Positions 34,032-45,975 of a stretch of 64,000 nucleotides of DNA are shown here, one piece after another. Within the stretch, counting starts at the first letter, position 1; each line of letters begins with the position of its first letter. Source of the DNA: Pegoplata infirma (lineage: Eukaryota; Arthropoda; Insecta; Diptera; Anthomyiidae); NCBI GenBank assembly GCA_963921195.1, contig OY992538.1:54860852-54924851 (forward strand), in the 5' to 3' direction. The position numbers were made by a program, and so were the translations under genes. The notes beneath the pieces were generated by a model. That model was not told the DNA's origin. It did not search any database and saw nothing but the letters and a program-made list of their open reading frames with translations.

Positions 34032-35104
34032 TAAAAATATTATTTTCCGTGTATAATTTTTATTTAATTAATAAAAACCCGTTTTTTTTTTTACCGTTAA
34101 CCATTGATTTTAACTGAAACGTGCTAAGTGATGCTATTATTAAATAAACATGCATTTTGTTTTAGAAATTTAAATAATGGACAATTTTCTACTACAAAAA
34201 ATGGAAAAATTCACACAACAACTACACGCGTGTGATCTAATGAATTCATGCATGTTCTAGTGCATGTTTGCTATTTTCATCTGGACAGTAACAAGTGAAA
34301 TTAAACGTTCAGTAGTTTTTAACACATGAATTTCGAACTACAGACCATTGAAATCATATATTTCTATTAAAAGAATTGAAAGGAGAATCTTTTACACGAT
34401 ATAATTAATAATTTTTATAAAATCTATAAATTATGATTGACTTAAAAATCGGATTTACTAAATTATAATTTGGTTTGTGGGTTGTTTACGTGTACTTTGG
34501 TAACTTAATTAAATATGACTATAATCAGACCTTTTTAAAATTACTCCCCGTATGAAAATTCCGATAGTTATTCCCTTAAATCTGCCTAGTGGCAACAAAT
34601 ATTAGATCATTTTACTCAAATTTGATTCGAGTGTGTTTCGTACACTAATAAATTATTTAAACAAACATAGACCCAATCGGTATATGTTTTTACTGAGGCT
34701 CATTTGCTCTTGGCCTACTATATATTCTTAGTTTTTTCCGAAGTTCTGTAAAAATGTTACCTGATATTGTTTAGGTCATTAAAGATTTTTATGTAAAATT
34801 ACATTGAACTTGGTTGTATGGGTTTATCTATGCTAAATTTTTAGAGTTACTGTGTATGAAATGCAGTTTATGATGCTTTGAGGCGAAATAAATATTTTTC
34901 AAATATAAAAATTCTCTAATTTCCATAAATAAAAAAATATGCACATTGTGCAGTGCACAAGTTGATCTGATTTGTTTAAAAATTTTGCTCAGTGGGCAGA
35001 TGGATCGGTTGTTGGTGCACATACATATGTAGCAGAATTTGAAACCGAATGGTATTTAAATAAGTACAAATATATTTTTTTACACAATTTTTTTTTTTTT
35101 TTTA
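34032..35104. other. AT-rich intergenic DNA with faint family B text
   Basis: 34440-34760 follows family B loosely ('gtttacgtgtactttggtaa'). No gene, no intact element. Confidence 0.35.
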
Positions 35105-35690
35105 AATAATTTTTTAACCCATTGTGGAGGGTATTAATATATCCAGCAAGGCCGATTGCATTTTTTTATACCCTCCACTCTAGTGATAGAGGGTATATAT
35201 AAGTTTGTCATTCCGTGTGTAACACCTCGAAATATTGGTCTAAGACCCCATAAAGTATATACATATATTCATGATCCTCGATCGATTTTATCTAGCGATG
35301 TCCGTCCGCCCGTCCGTCTGTCAGTCTGTCATTTGAAAACACGCAAATTTTTGAAATACTTACTGAAATTTAGCATATATGTTGGGCATTTACCTAGTCA
35401 TGTTGGTATTGCAACCCAGCGAAATCGGTCCAGTGGTTAAAAAGTTATGAGCAAAAGACTGAATTACGGAAAAGATTTTTCGTGAATTTACGACATAAAA
35501 AAGACGCTTACTTTCGAAAGACATTAATATATCCAGCAAGGATACTGCCGCTTGTCATATATATTTGTCGTTCCCCTGGCCTGGTTCGTATTGAATTTCA
35601 TCCAAATCGGTCTAGTGGTTCAAAAGTTATTTGCAAAACCGTAAATTTCTGATTCGCTTCACCTTAAATTCACGTGCTAAAAAAACCGAG
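35105..35690 (+). repeat. mini-me/DINE-1 family A copy
   Basis: 'taccctccactctagtgata', 'gtttgtcattccg', GTCY core 35300-35330, 'accttaaattcacgtgctaa' end. Confidence 0.65.
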
Positions 35691-35695
35691 CCTTA

Positions 35696-36490
35696 AACAA
35701 GTAGAAAAGTTAAATTCAACTTGGCCGAATCTATAAATACCCTCCACAGTGCCCCTTTTAAGTGATAGTTAATTTTCTAACGTGAAAAAATAATATTTTT
35801 GATTAGAAATATTTTATTTTGTGTACAAAAACTTTTTTTTCTTAAGTAATTTTTGAAAAAAAAAATAATTTACTAAATTTTTTTCGAGTGTTTTTTTTTT
35901 TTTAGTGTAAAAATATTTTTGAGTGGCAAAGATACGTTCTAAAATATGTTTGTGACTTACCAATGTTTTTAAAACAGGTTTAACGGGTTTTCAACACGTA
36001 AATTTAAGGTGAAACTGATCTGATATTCACGGTTTATAATTGGGAAACGACAAATATATATGCCATGCTTCAGCATTTATCTCGAAAATTTTTAAGGGGA
36101 ACGATAAATATATATTATTAAAATTGCCTTTTGAAAGTTATCGTGTTTTTTATCTCGTAAATTCACGAAAAACCCATGCCGAAATTCATCCTTTTGCTCT
36201 TAACTTTTGAACCACTGGACCGATTTCGCTGGATTGCAACATTTACCCCGACCAGGTAAATGTCCAACCTATATGTCAAACTTCAGGAGCCTCCGTAAAG
36301 ATTTTCAAAAGTTAGCGTGTTTTCAACAGACTGACAGACATACAGACAGACGGACAGGCGGACGGACGGACGGACATCGCTAGATCGTCTTAAAATCGAA
36401 CGAGGTTCATGGGGTCCTAGACCAATATTTCGAGGTGTTACAAACGGAATGACAAGCTTATAAATACCCTCTATTACTAGAGTGGAGTGA
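35696..36490 (-). repeat. mini-me/DINE-1 family A copy, opposite orientation
   Basis: Starts 'aagtagaaaagttaaattca'; (GRAC)n core 36327-36376; ends 'tgacaagcttataaatac' and 'cctctattactagagtgga'. It lies back to back with the + strand copy just before it. Confidence 0.65.
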
Positions 36491-36532
36491 AATTTTAGAT
36501 TCCGAAACGTTTTTGTTTTTTTTTAAGAAGTT

Positions 36533-37320
36533 TTTATACCCCACACCACACTGTGGTAAAGGGTTTGTGATGATGTTTGTAACTACCCGAAATAGTGGTC
36601 CACCTTTAAGTATACCGATCGACTCAGAATCACTTTTTGAGTCGATTTAGCGATGTCCGTCGGTCCGTCTGTCTGTCCATGTAAACGGTGTAAACATGAT
36701 ACTGGTCGCAATTTTTAATCAATTGACTTGAAATTTGAAACTTAAGCCGCGCTTGGCCAAGGGACGAAGCCTATTGAAATTGAAAAAAATCGGTCGATAT
36801 TTAGACCTAGCCCCCGTACAACGGTCCATTTTAGTTTTGGCTTAAATAACCGTATTATAATAGGTATCTCTTCGAAATTTGGCAGGTAAACGTGTTTTGT
36901 TTTCACAAATCACCCTTCCGAGTTTTAAAGTAATCGGACCAGTTCTCCTTGTAGCTCCTATACAAACCACCTTCCCGATTTTCACATAAATCTCTCAAAT
37001 TTAATGAAAATAAAAAAATTTAACTAAAATTTTGTTTGGGTATGTTAAACGCGTACTTAAATAACCTTATCAAATCTGATAATTATAGGACCAGTTTTGG
37101 ACATAGGCCCCTTGTGAAAATTTGGCCCGATATTCAGTTAAAGCGGTTTATTGCCAACAAATAGAAGCCTTTTTCACTCAAATTTGATTTGTAAGTGTTT
37201 TTTACACTAATTAAAGGTTTGACAAAATATAGATCTAATCGGTCCATGGGACCCATTTTCCGGGACTCTCGTGTAGGGTATTATATGGTCGGTCTTGACC
37301 AACTATAATTTTCTTGTTTA
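36533..37320 (+). repeat. mini-me/DINE-1-like family B copy
   Basis: Same order as 27495-28272: 'taccccacaccacactgtgg', short GTCY core 36654-36678, 'ggtcggtcttgaccaactat', 'aattttcttg'. Confidence 0.7.
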
Positions 37321-37389
37321 ACATTGTACTTGTTATTTTATACCAAATAATGAAATTTGTAAAATCATTTCGTCATTAACTGTTTGTAG

Positions 37390-37665
37390 TTTATTAAAAA
37401 AGTTTTACGTTTTGTTGTTTTTAAAAGAAAAAGATATTTGTTCAGCTTTTTTAATGACTATTTCTGTTTTTTGTTTCAAAAACAACAACATAAAAAATAA
37501 AGACTTTCATTAGCATTAAATTTTTAAAGTCATATATTTTTGTTCTGTAAATAAAAATAAGTGATTCTTCTTTAATTTTTAATGATTTGTGTACGTTATA
37601 TTTTTTTTTAATTTTTGGCATTTTTTAAGGAAATATCATTAGTTTTTACTTACTTGTGTTGGTTA
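37390..37665. repeat. Dispersed repeat F, left part
   Basis: 'tttcattagcattaaattt', 'tgatttgtgtacgttat' and 'acttacttgtgttggtta' match 52600-52795 almost base for base. Interrupted at 37666; continues at 39086. Confidence 0.6.
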
Positions 37666-39085
37666 CACCGCTCAACAGTCATTTTCCGGTTTGAATTCTG
37701 GTGATCAATTTTAGTAGACTTTGATCTCCTGATTCCAAATCTGTACTCCAAATTTTTCAATCACGTCCAGATTTTTAGTTATTCGCGGTTAAAAGTGCGA
37801 AAAATGACGATTTTTGCATTATTTGAAAGCCTGCACAGCAGCCACGGAGTGGAATACAAATCTGGTATAAAGCGCAAAAGTATAATTGGTCTTTGGTCTC
37901 CAACATAGAAAACAATTTTTTTTTGATTATTGCGTTTGGTTGGGTTCCAATTGCTTTTTAAAATGACTCTGTTAAAATTATCATTTTTGTAAAAAAGATA
38001 AGGTAGATACTAGTGCCCCCCATTTCCCGGTTCTCGGTATTCCCGGGAATACCGGTATTCCCGGTTCTGGAACCGGTTTCCCGGTTCTAGATATATTCCC
38101 GGGAATACCGGTATTCCCGGTTCTGATCCTGGTACCGGTTCTCAAAAACCAGAAAAATACTATACCATAAAATATTTAAATTACACTATTTAATCAGTAT
38201 TTCAGTAATATTTAGTTGTGTTTGTACATGATTTAAAAATTATGTAACTATTTTTTTCTTAAATTAAAAAAATACAATGGAAATGGTATTTTTCACATGT
38301 TTTGTATTTTTTTTGGTAAAAGCAACGAAAAAAATTTAATTGTACTCAATTTTACAAAATATACATACCGGTAGTACCGGGAATACCGTCAGAACCGGAA
38401 CCGGGAATACCGGTATTCCCGGAAATACCGGGAATGAATTGAGAACCGGGAAACCGGTACCATTTCCCGGTAATACCGAGAACCGGGAATACCGGTATTC
38501 CCGGTTCTACGGTACTGACCGCAGGCACTAGTAGATACCTTAGTTTTTTTTGATATTTTTCAAAGAAAAACTAAAAAAAATAAATATTTTACAAATTTAG
38601 GTTTTCTGTGGTATTTTTCGTACAAACAGGAAGATATCTTAAATGGGTTTAAAAGTCTATAAGAAAGAATGAACTTTTGCCTAAGTTTTGAGCTCATCAC
38701 AGTAAAGATTGATCATCTGGTTTTTATTTTAGAGCCTTTTAAAAATGGTGCTTTTTCTAATTTTTTTCACAGTGTTTTTTTAAAATGCATATTTGGCCAA
38801 TAATAGTGCAACAACTTCAAATTTTTTTGATCATATATTTGAAATCATAGTTCAATTCTACTCTAACGCTTTATACCAGATTTTTATTCTACCTAGTGGC
38901 TGCTGTGCAGGCTTTCAAAAAAGGCAAAAATCGCGTTTTTTCACATTTTCAACCGCGAATAATTAAAAATCTAGACGTGATGGAAAAATTTGGAGCACAG
39001 ATTTGGAATCAGCGAGTCAAAATCTTTAGAAATTTTGTATCAAACTTCAAACCGGAGTCAAAAACCTTCGATTTGTTGAGTGGCG
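37666..39085. mobile_element. Palindromic element with 3-bp TTA duplication
   Basis: Ends CACCGCTCAACA and TGTTGAGTGGCG are inverted with two mismatches. TTA is duplicated at 37663-37665 and 39086-39088. Arms include 'aggcttttgaaagcctg'-type and 'agcctgcacagcagccac' text in inverse copies (37850, 38898). The uninterrupted relative at about 52790 reads ggtta followed directly by ttttttt. A TTA target fits PIF/Harbinger; a 3-bp duplication would also fit CACTA elements. Confidence 0.7.
38011..38530. mobile_element. hAT-like MITE with GGGAATACCGGTATTCCC arrays
   Basis: TIRs TAGTGCC and GGCACTA. The exact 8-bp duplication gtagatac lies at 38003-38010 and 38531-38538. The palindrome gggaataccggtattccc occurs about four times near the two ends. 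Nested in the 37666-39085 element. Confidence 0.82.
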
Positions 39086-39630
39086 TTATTTTTTTGTAGA
39101 CAAAAAATTCAAAAAATTATTTATAGAAATATAAAAACATGTGTGCATCAAGTGTCTTTGGTAAGATGGTCAGAAAGTTGTTGATTGCGGAATCGATTCC
39201 CCAAAAATTTCATTAAAAATTTTTTAAAGTATAATTAAATAGAAAAATTGTAAAAATAAATAATTATTATCTTTTTTTTAATTTGTTGGTAAAAATAACA
39301 CAACAATCATTAATTTGTAATGTTTTCGTAGGTTATTTTTTTCGAATTTGTTAGTAAAAAATGAAAGTGACGTTATTTTTTAATGTTCAATGTTATTTAT
39401 TTTAGAAAATTTTATTAACAGTAAAAACTAAATGTTGATGTTTGTTAAAACATGTTTTAAATATGTTTTTCATTTGTTTTTGCCTACAAAATATTTTGAG
39501 TGTATGTTTTTCATTACAAGGAACAAATTAAGGGGGTAAGATCTAAAAATGTTACATATTTTATCTTAAATTGAGTATATCTTACCTTTCACATAGTAGA
39601 GTACCATTTCCCATCATTCGTTTCTATTTT
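39086..39630. repeat. Dispersed repeat F, right part, then AT-rich DNA
   Basis: 'ttttttgtagacaaaaaatt', 'aagtgtctttggtaagatgg' and 'ggaatcgattccccaaaaa' match 52795-52930. After about 39260 only AT-rich sequence. Confidence 0.5.
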
Positions 39631-39690
39631 ATTTATTGAAATCCATTGAAATATATAAAATTTTTAATTGTTTTTTAAATCCAATTTCTT

Positions 39691-39696
39691 TTTATT
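39691..39696 (-). terminator. Poly(A) signal for the 440-residue - strand protein
   Basis: TTTATT on + (AATAAA on -), about 200 bases past the stop at 39897. A second one lies at 39632-39637. Confidence 0.5.
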
Positions 39697-39896
39697 TAAA
39701 TGTTTTATACAAAATTTATATAATGTACATAAAAAAAATACATAAATTCAATTTTTAATTTACTTCAAAATGGGTAATTTAGAAAATACGGTTTTAGCCA
39801 CATCAAATATTGCTTCTCTAAAGTGGATTAGTAGAAATACAAAAAATCCATGATATGGTTTATAATATTGCAATTGATATTCATCATCAGTATAAT

Positions 39897-39964
39897 TTAA
39901 TGACTGATAACCATTGATCTCTTGGTTTTCTTTTCCTTCTTCTCATGGGTGATGGTGACTTCCT
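39897..39964 (-). CDS. Last exon of the 440-residue repeat protein
   Basis: Acceptor gttcttttcttacag|AG with a good pyrimidine run. Two bases complete the Glu codon left open by the donor at 46657 (phase 1). The exon then codes EVTITHEKKEKKTKRSMVIS plus His, and stops at TAA 39899-39897. The basic end contrasts with the acidic stretch before the splice. The exon is too short to stand alone; support comes from matching phase, both splice signals, the continuous charged style, and the poly(A) signals downstream. An intron of 6.7 kb is implied. Confidence 0.68.
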
Positions 39965-39994
39965 CTGTAAGAAAAGAACAAAAAAACAGAGAGA

Positions 39995-40332
39995 TTAAGG
40001 AGGTTGGCCACCCTTGAAGGTTTGATAGTTAGAGTTAAATGTGAAAACAAATTTTGGAATGTTAAATCGAAATTTTACAATTTTATGGAAAAGTTATTTT
40101 TTTTATATGGAATTATTGAAAAATTAAATATTTTAAAGAAAAGTTCCTGTAAATTTAAAAAAAAAGTTTTAAAAGAAAAATAATTAAGAATTTATATAGA
40201 AAATGTTTGGATATTGTTTATAAATTGACGAAATTTGATTTGTATTTTTTTTTTTTTTGAACCCGCCAAAACAAATAAATTTAAAAATTTAATTCTAACC
40301 ATCAATCATTCAAGGGTGGCCAACCCCCTTAA
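39995..40332. mobile_element. TTAA-bounded MITE next to a splice acceptor
   Basis: TTAAGGAGGTTGGCCACCCT and AGGGTGGCCAACCCCCTTAA are inverted with one mismatch; continuing inward, 'tgaaggtttgatag' mirrors 'ctaaccatcaatcattca'. TTAA ends fit piggyBac-type insertion. It begins 31 bases upstream (on -) of the last exon's acceptor. Confidence 0.72.
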
Positions 40333-40489
40333 GAATTTATTGATTTTAAAGGAGGCTGCTATATCTACTAACAACTAGTTATAGAATTCTTATTCTCTTA
40401 AAAAAAGTTATAATTCTACATATTTAAATTTTTTTCTTACTAACAAGGAATTAGTCCTATTTGGTCCTCTCCGATTATCATAAAACTCA
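40333..40489. other. AT-rich spacer
   Basis: Nothing recognised. Confidence 0.3.
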
Positions 40490-42260
40490 ACATTAAATTA
40501 AATTTGTTCAGGCGTTGTTCCGTGATTGCAGATCAAGCAGATATAACTCTACCCGTAGTACGTGCGCCCTTTTCCCAATCGCGGTCTAATATCACCCATA
40601 GCACTATCTGTGCTGAAAATATCATAGAAATCTGTTTCGACGTTTTTGTGTGACTGCACAGGCGAAAATAAATTTCAATTAAATGCGAAGGGTAGTGGCA
40701 TTTTATGCCTCTTTGTCCGATCGTGCGCTAATCTCGATCTGTTGTAACATTACTGAAAATCTCAGAAAAAAATGTTCAGCTGTTTTTGCGTGATTGCATA
40801 TCAGGCAGGCATAATGTTTGTTTTTGTTCAGTTGCGAGCTAAGATAGCATACAGTTCCACACTCACAAGGGAAGTCTCCCTGGTGTCACCCTCCGATCTT
40901 CATGAAATTTGGATATGTTGTTAAGAACGAAAATTAATTCGACACGTATTTTTTTTTAGCGGCCCAAATTCATTTTTAGGGGGTGTCGATTTGTATGGGG
41001 GGAAATTGACCTTTTTCAGTTTTTTACGATTTACGCATATTTAAACATAATTAATATATGCATGTGTGGTATCAGATCAAAGGTATTAAAAATACCTATC
41101 TCGTGGTGCCAACAACGGGCCAAAGAAGTTAATATTTTTCGACTTATTAACAAAAATGTCCTAAAATGTTGGTGTTTTACTCAATATGACGAAAAATTGT
41201 GCATGTTTGGACAAGTTTTTAGCACACGTAGATAGGTTTTCCAAAGACCTTTTATTTGGTATGTAACATGACTAGGTTTCTTTGCATAACATAGGAGATA
41301 AACGAAAAAAACTAAAAAATGGCCTTGTCTTCCCCCCGCCTTTTTACCCCTAAATAAGAATTTGGGCCGCTAAAAAAAATACGTGTCCCTTTATTATTCC
41401 TGCTCTACAAAATAAAACCAATTCCATAAAGATCCGCGGGTGACACTAGGGAGACTTCCCTTATCAGTTAGCACTATATGTGCTGAAAATTTCATTAAAA
41501 TCAGCAAAGCCGTTTATGCGTAATTGCGGAACAGGGAAATACAATTTTCTGTATAATACAAAGGGCGAGTTATTTTACGGCCCTTTGCCCGATCACGCGC
41601 TTGTATGCTGGTATTCCCGACGCGGTTGAAAATTTGAACAAAATCGGTCTAGCTGTTGAATCGTGATTATGAAAAAGGCAGTACTTAATGTACGAACGTT
41701 CAATGTAATACAAACTGAACTGCAGCTCCCCTTTCGGTTGGTACTGTTTTTGGTGAAAACTAAATTTTAAATTGGTCTAGCCGTTTAATCGCGATTATGG
41801 AAAAGGTAAAACTTTCAATGATATACAAAGGAACGTGGTAATTAACGCCCGTCGTATCGCGCTCTGTTATGACCTAAATTTCGCGGTACTATTGGTACTA
41901 CGAGTAATTATGATGAAAACTTATTTAAAATCTGTTTAGGCAAAAAAAACTTTATATGTAATACGATGGGTGTGGCATTTTACCCCTCTTTGTCCAAAAG
42001 AGCTCTATTAAGGACTATAGTTTTAACCTTGGTTAGTACTATCTGCGGCGAAAATTTCTAAAAAATCGGTTTACCAGTTTAAAGGTGAACGCGGAATAAT
42101 ACAAATAGGCGCCCGATTGGTATATTTTACGCCCTTTGTCCCATCGCCTATAGTTCCTGTCCGGTTAGTACTACATGTGGTGAATGGTTCATTGTCATTG
42201 TGGTGAAATTTTATTAAAATCGGTTTAGCCGTTATGGGTGATTACGGAACAGAAAAACTG
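40490..42260. repeat. Repeat E block, tandem degenerate units
   Basis: Some ten units built of 'tttgtccgatcgcgc'-like, 'gttagcactatgtgctgaaa'-like, 'tcggtttagccgtt' and 'gattgcggaacagg' text, related to 25490-25975. Interrupted by a palindrome at 40867-41462. Confidence 0.5.
40867..41462. mobile_element. Palindromic element in repeat E
   Basis: AAGGGAAGTCTCCCTGGTGT at the left and, inverted, ACACTAGGGAGACTTCCCTT at the right. The arms also share 'acgtatttttttttagcgg'/'ccgctaaaaaaaatacgtg'. No target duplication was recognised. Confidence 0.6.
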
Positions 42261-42529
42261 AAAGATCGCTAGACAAACCAAGAAAGATTTTTCGCCCAAC
42301 AAAACTTTTTTTCGCCCAACATAAAGCTTACGAATCCGTGTATAGAAAAGTTTCCGAATAGTCCAAGTTTTGGACTTGACATAACAGGGTGACTTTTGAG
42401 GTATTGCATGTGTGACTCAAAGATGGATAAAAAAGTGGGGGTGTCGCTTTTGACTTCCAGACCAGTCAAGAGTCAGGCTTTAACTGGGAGAGAGTGTCAA
42501 AGCATATCATTTAGATAATCAACCATTCG

Positions 42530-43660
42530 TTTTTAAATGTGTAAGAATGTCAGGTGTCGGAAAATGCAATAGCGAGACATTTTAAATCCAATTCAATCCA
42601 CTGGAACATAGGTTTTTACCTGGCAACTGTGTTTCCGATGAACTTACTAGTCAAAGGACAAATTTTCATTTGGACAAGATCGAAATCGTTCCTGGAATCC
42701 CGATGGGAACCTATAATCAGAAAAATAAGTGTAAGTTTTGTCAAATCGATGAATGGTATTACGGCACCGGTCCTACAACCGTGTAATCTATCGTTGTCTC
42801 GTTGTCTCACGTACCGGGTAGTACGAGGTTTCCGTTTTGCTGGATGATAGCCAACGTCCAGCCAATCCCAAAAAAAGGTGAGACTATAAACCCTTAAAAC
42901 TACCGTGCAATAGATATTTGGTATATGCTCTCGAAGGTCATGTTGGGCATGATTAAATCACCACCTGGTAAATTATCTGGAGTCTTATTCACTTGTGTGT
43001 GATCGACACTGTCGATCGACTGTATGTCATTCGTAAAAGCCGTTCTACGGCAGACGGCTTTATACGTGTTGTTATAGATGTGTTCTCATCAGATGTGTAT
43101 CATTTGAATTCAGGGGTACTCAAGGTTCTGTTTTTTCACCTACACTTTTTCTTAATGACCTTCTAGGTTTAAATCTTTCAGGCCAAAATAGTTGCCATAA
43201 TCAAGACAGCTATACATTTCGGTGATATGACTAACAGTGAATTAAACTTTTAGGCTGACAGCCGCTGCTCTAAAAGCTCTTATAAGCTTTTGTATCAAGT
43301 CGAAAATAGTTTTCGAATGTTTCGAGAACTTACAAAATTTAGGGAGTATGAAGAAGGTCAAGCTAATATGGGTACCAAACCACATAGGTATTCAAAGGAG
43401 CAAGAGAGCAGACGAGATCGCGAAACAAGGTGCTGATGTTATTGATCCACCAATCCATCACTTCAGATCAATACGATCAGTAGAAGATTTTGGTCATGCT
43501 ACAATTTAAAGAAAACCAACTATTTATTTTCACGGGTGCATGCCCCTAGTGGTCGCCTTTCCTGCAGATCACATCCGTTCTTACAAGGATGGTCTTTTAC
43601 AGGGCATTGTCCTGAAAACTTGAACATGGAAATGAGGGCGAAAAAAAGAGTTACCTGTTT
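42530..43660 (+). pseudogene. Decayed LINE with RT and RNase H scraps
   Basis: Frames are broken, but reverse-transcriptase islands read NYRAIDIWYMLSKVM (about 42896) and RGTQGSVFSPTLFLNDLLGL (about 43112-43170). An RNase H island, KLIWVPNHIGIQRSKRADEI, lies near 43358-43418. This order (RT then RNase H) fits I/LOA-type non-LTR elements. Much sequence between is missing. Not functional. Confidence 0.6.
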
Positions 43661-44067
43661 TTTTTAGCTGCCCAATCTCAAATTTAAAAAAGGTCCGTCA
43701 CCTTATGAAAAATAAGGCCTTTCGGGAAAATCCGTATAAAAACCGAACTAGCAGGAATTTCGCCAAACGAAAAAATACGGGTCAGCTTAATTTTAATAGA
43801 GATTATTATATATCATTTTGGTCTTCGTACGTATATACATCTCCATATAAACTACCCCAACGATTATCCATTTTTGACAATAACGAATTTAAGGAAGCCG
43901 AATTTGAACACTACCGATACACCATGGGATAGGCCTTCAAAAAATCTTTCTACCTAAATAAAATGTTCATATAGTTTCTTTTGAAGAAATGGGAAAAATC
44001 CCCAAAGAACGAAAAAAATACCATTTTACCCCATCCACTTTGATCCACTAAATGTGAGATTGGGCAC

Positions 44068-45934
44068 TAGGGTGGCTCGTTTTTGGGCTTTTCTCTCTGA
44101 TCAAATTCTAATACCCGCCAAAAGTGTCGGTCCCCTAAGGGTAACTCACGTGCAAAATATCACTCCGATCGGAGTTTATCTTCTGTCTCCACTTTGAGCC
44201 TCAAAATTGGGGTTTTTGCAAAAAAGGACTTTTTTTACAAAAAAATAAAAAAATTTAAGTTTTTTTATTAAAATAATTAAAAAAAATTTTTTGTATAATA
44301 TTTGATCGTAAATACTTAAATATGAAATTTAAAGATTTTACGGTATCATTAACCCGTTCAAACTTGATACTAAAAAAATGGCATGATTTTGGGGGCGTTC
44401 TCAAAACACCTTTTTTCAAAATTTGAAAATTTTATTAAAAAAAAAATTTAAAGATACCATTTTTTTCTTTCTGAACTCATTAAGAACACCTTGGAGAAGA
44501 AAAATGTGAAATATGGTGGATATCCGTCGAGCCTTTTTTTGGGAATCGCGGGGGGAAGTTAGCGGATTTCAAGGAAATTTTGGTTTTATCAATAATTTGG
44601 ATTAATAATATCTTATAAATTTCATTTTTGGGCAAATCAACTGTTTTTTGGTGTCGTGGCATTCTATTAGATAACTTTAAGTCTGTCATGAAATCTTACC
44701 GATCTAGGACGTCTTTAACCCACATTGGCTGGGGGTCAAAAATGACCCCCGCAGGAAATTTGAAGTTTAGAGCTTAAATTTTGTGCTATAAACAAGTACA
44801 AAACGGCTTTTGTGCTTTTTACCCCAACTATTATTTCATATTTATATATTATCTTTAAAAAAAATCGTTAACCCTTCTTGGTAGGGGGTCAAAAATGACC
44901 CATTCAATAAAAAATATAAATTTTGTTGATATCAAAAAATTCAAGCACTATGCCGAAAAGTTTTTGCCGGGGTCATTTTTGACCCCTGGCCAATGTGGGT
45001 TAAAGATATCTTTAATAGGTGAAATTTTATGGCTAATTTAAAGGTATCAAATAGACTGCCAGAAATTAATTTCCTATAAAAAATATATACTTTTTATTAA
45101 ATGGGTCATTTTTGACCCCCTACCAAGAAGGGTTAACGATTTTTTTAAAGATAATATATTAATACGAAGTAATAGTTGGGGTAAAAAGCATAAAAGCCGT
45201 TTTATACTTGTTTATAACACAAAATTTAAGCTCTAAACTTCAAATTTCCTGCGGGGGTCATTTTTGACCCCCAGCCAATGTGGGTTAAAGACGTCCTAGA
45301 TCAGTAAGATTTCATGACAGACTTAAAGTTATCTAATAGAATGCCACGACACCAAAAAACAGTTGATTTGCCCAAAAATGAAATTTATAAGATATTATTA
45401 ATCCAAATTATTGATAAAACCAACATTTCCTTGAAATCCGCTAACTTCCCCCAGCGATTCCCGAAAAGTGGCTCGACGGATATCCACCATATTTCACATT
45501 TTTCTTCTCCAAGGTGTTCTTAATGAATTCAGAAAGAAAAAATGGTATATTTAAATTTTTTTTTTAATAAAATTTTCAAATTTTGAAAAAAGGTGTTTTG
45601 AGAACGCCCCCAAAATCATGCCATTTTTTTGGTATCAAGTTTGAACGGGTTAATGGTACCGTAAAATCTTTAAATTTCATATTTAAGCATTTACGATCAA
45701 ATGTTATACAAAAATTTTTTTTTAATTATTTTAATAAAAAAACTTAAATTTTTTTATTTTTTTGTAAAAAAAGTCCTTTTTTGCAAAAACCCCAATTTTG
45801 AGGCTCAAAGTGGAGACAGAAGATAAACTCCGATCGGAGTGATATTTTGCACGTGAGTTACCCTAAGGGGACCGACACTTTTGGTGGGTATTAGAATTTG
45901 ATCAGAGAGAAAAGCCCAAAAACGAGCCACCCTA
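44068..45934. mobile_element. hAT-like element with inverted arms, TSD ttgggcac
   Basis: TIRs TAGGGTGGCTCGTTTTTGGG and its exact reverse complement. The duplication ttgggcac lies at 44060-44067 and 45935-45942. Arms of about 650 bases are complementary almost throughout. Each contains a 69-codon frame in opposite orientation (44480-44689 -, 45314-45523 +), which is the same DNA read twice and not shown to be a gene. The centre holds TTAA-bounded inverted repeats. Confidence 0.88.
44715..45288. repeat. Interleaved TTAA-bounded inverted repeats
   Basis: TTAACCCACATTGG starts at 44715 and its reverse complement ends at 45003 and again at 45288. TTAACCCTTCTTGG starts at 44868 and its reverse complement ends at 45136. 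Each is followed inward by gggggtcaaaaatgaccc or a variant. The TTAA-CCC boundaries are those of piggyBac-type elements. Confidence 0.6.
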
Positions 45935-45975
45935 TTGGGCACCCATAAAAAAACAGGTAGCTCTTATTTTACTTC

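Larger units (their letters stand above)
43640..45975. mobile_element. Palindromic element hosting the 44068-45934 insertion
   Basis: Left 'gagttacctgttttttttag' and right 'ataaaaaaacaggtagctc' are inverted, and 'gcccaatctca' at the left mirrors 'tgagattgggc' just before the inner insertion. A 75-codon frame at 43705-43932 lies in it; I recognise nothing in that frame. Confidence 0.45.

Noticed and set aside
40867..41462. Possible 8-bp duplication around the palindromic element
   Set aside because: Flanks cacactcac and atcagttag do not match in any register tried, so no superfamily was assigned.
44480..45523. Two identical 69-residue frames (LSNRMPRHQKTVDLPKN...)
   Set aside because: They are the same DNA in the two arms of a palindrome; no start context, splice signal or known family.
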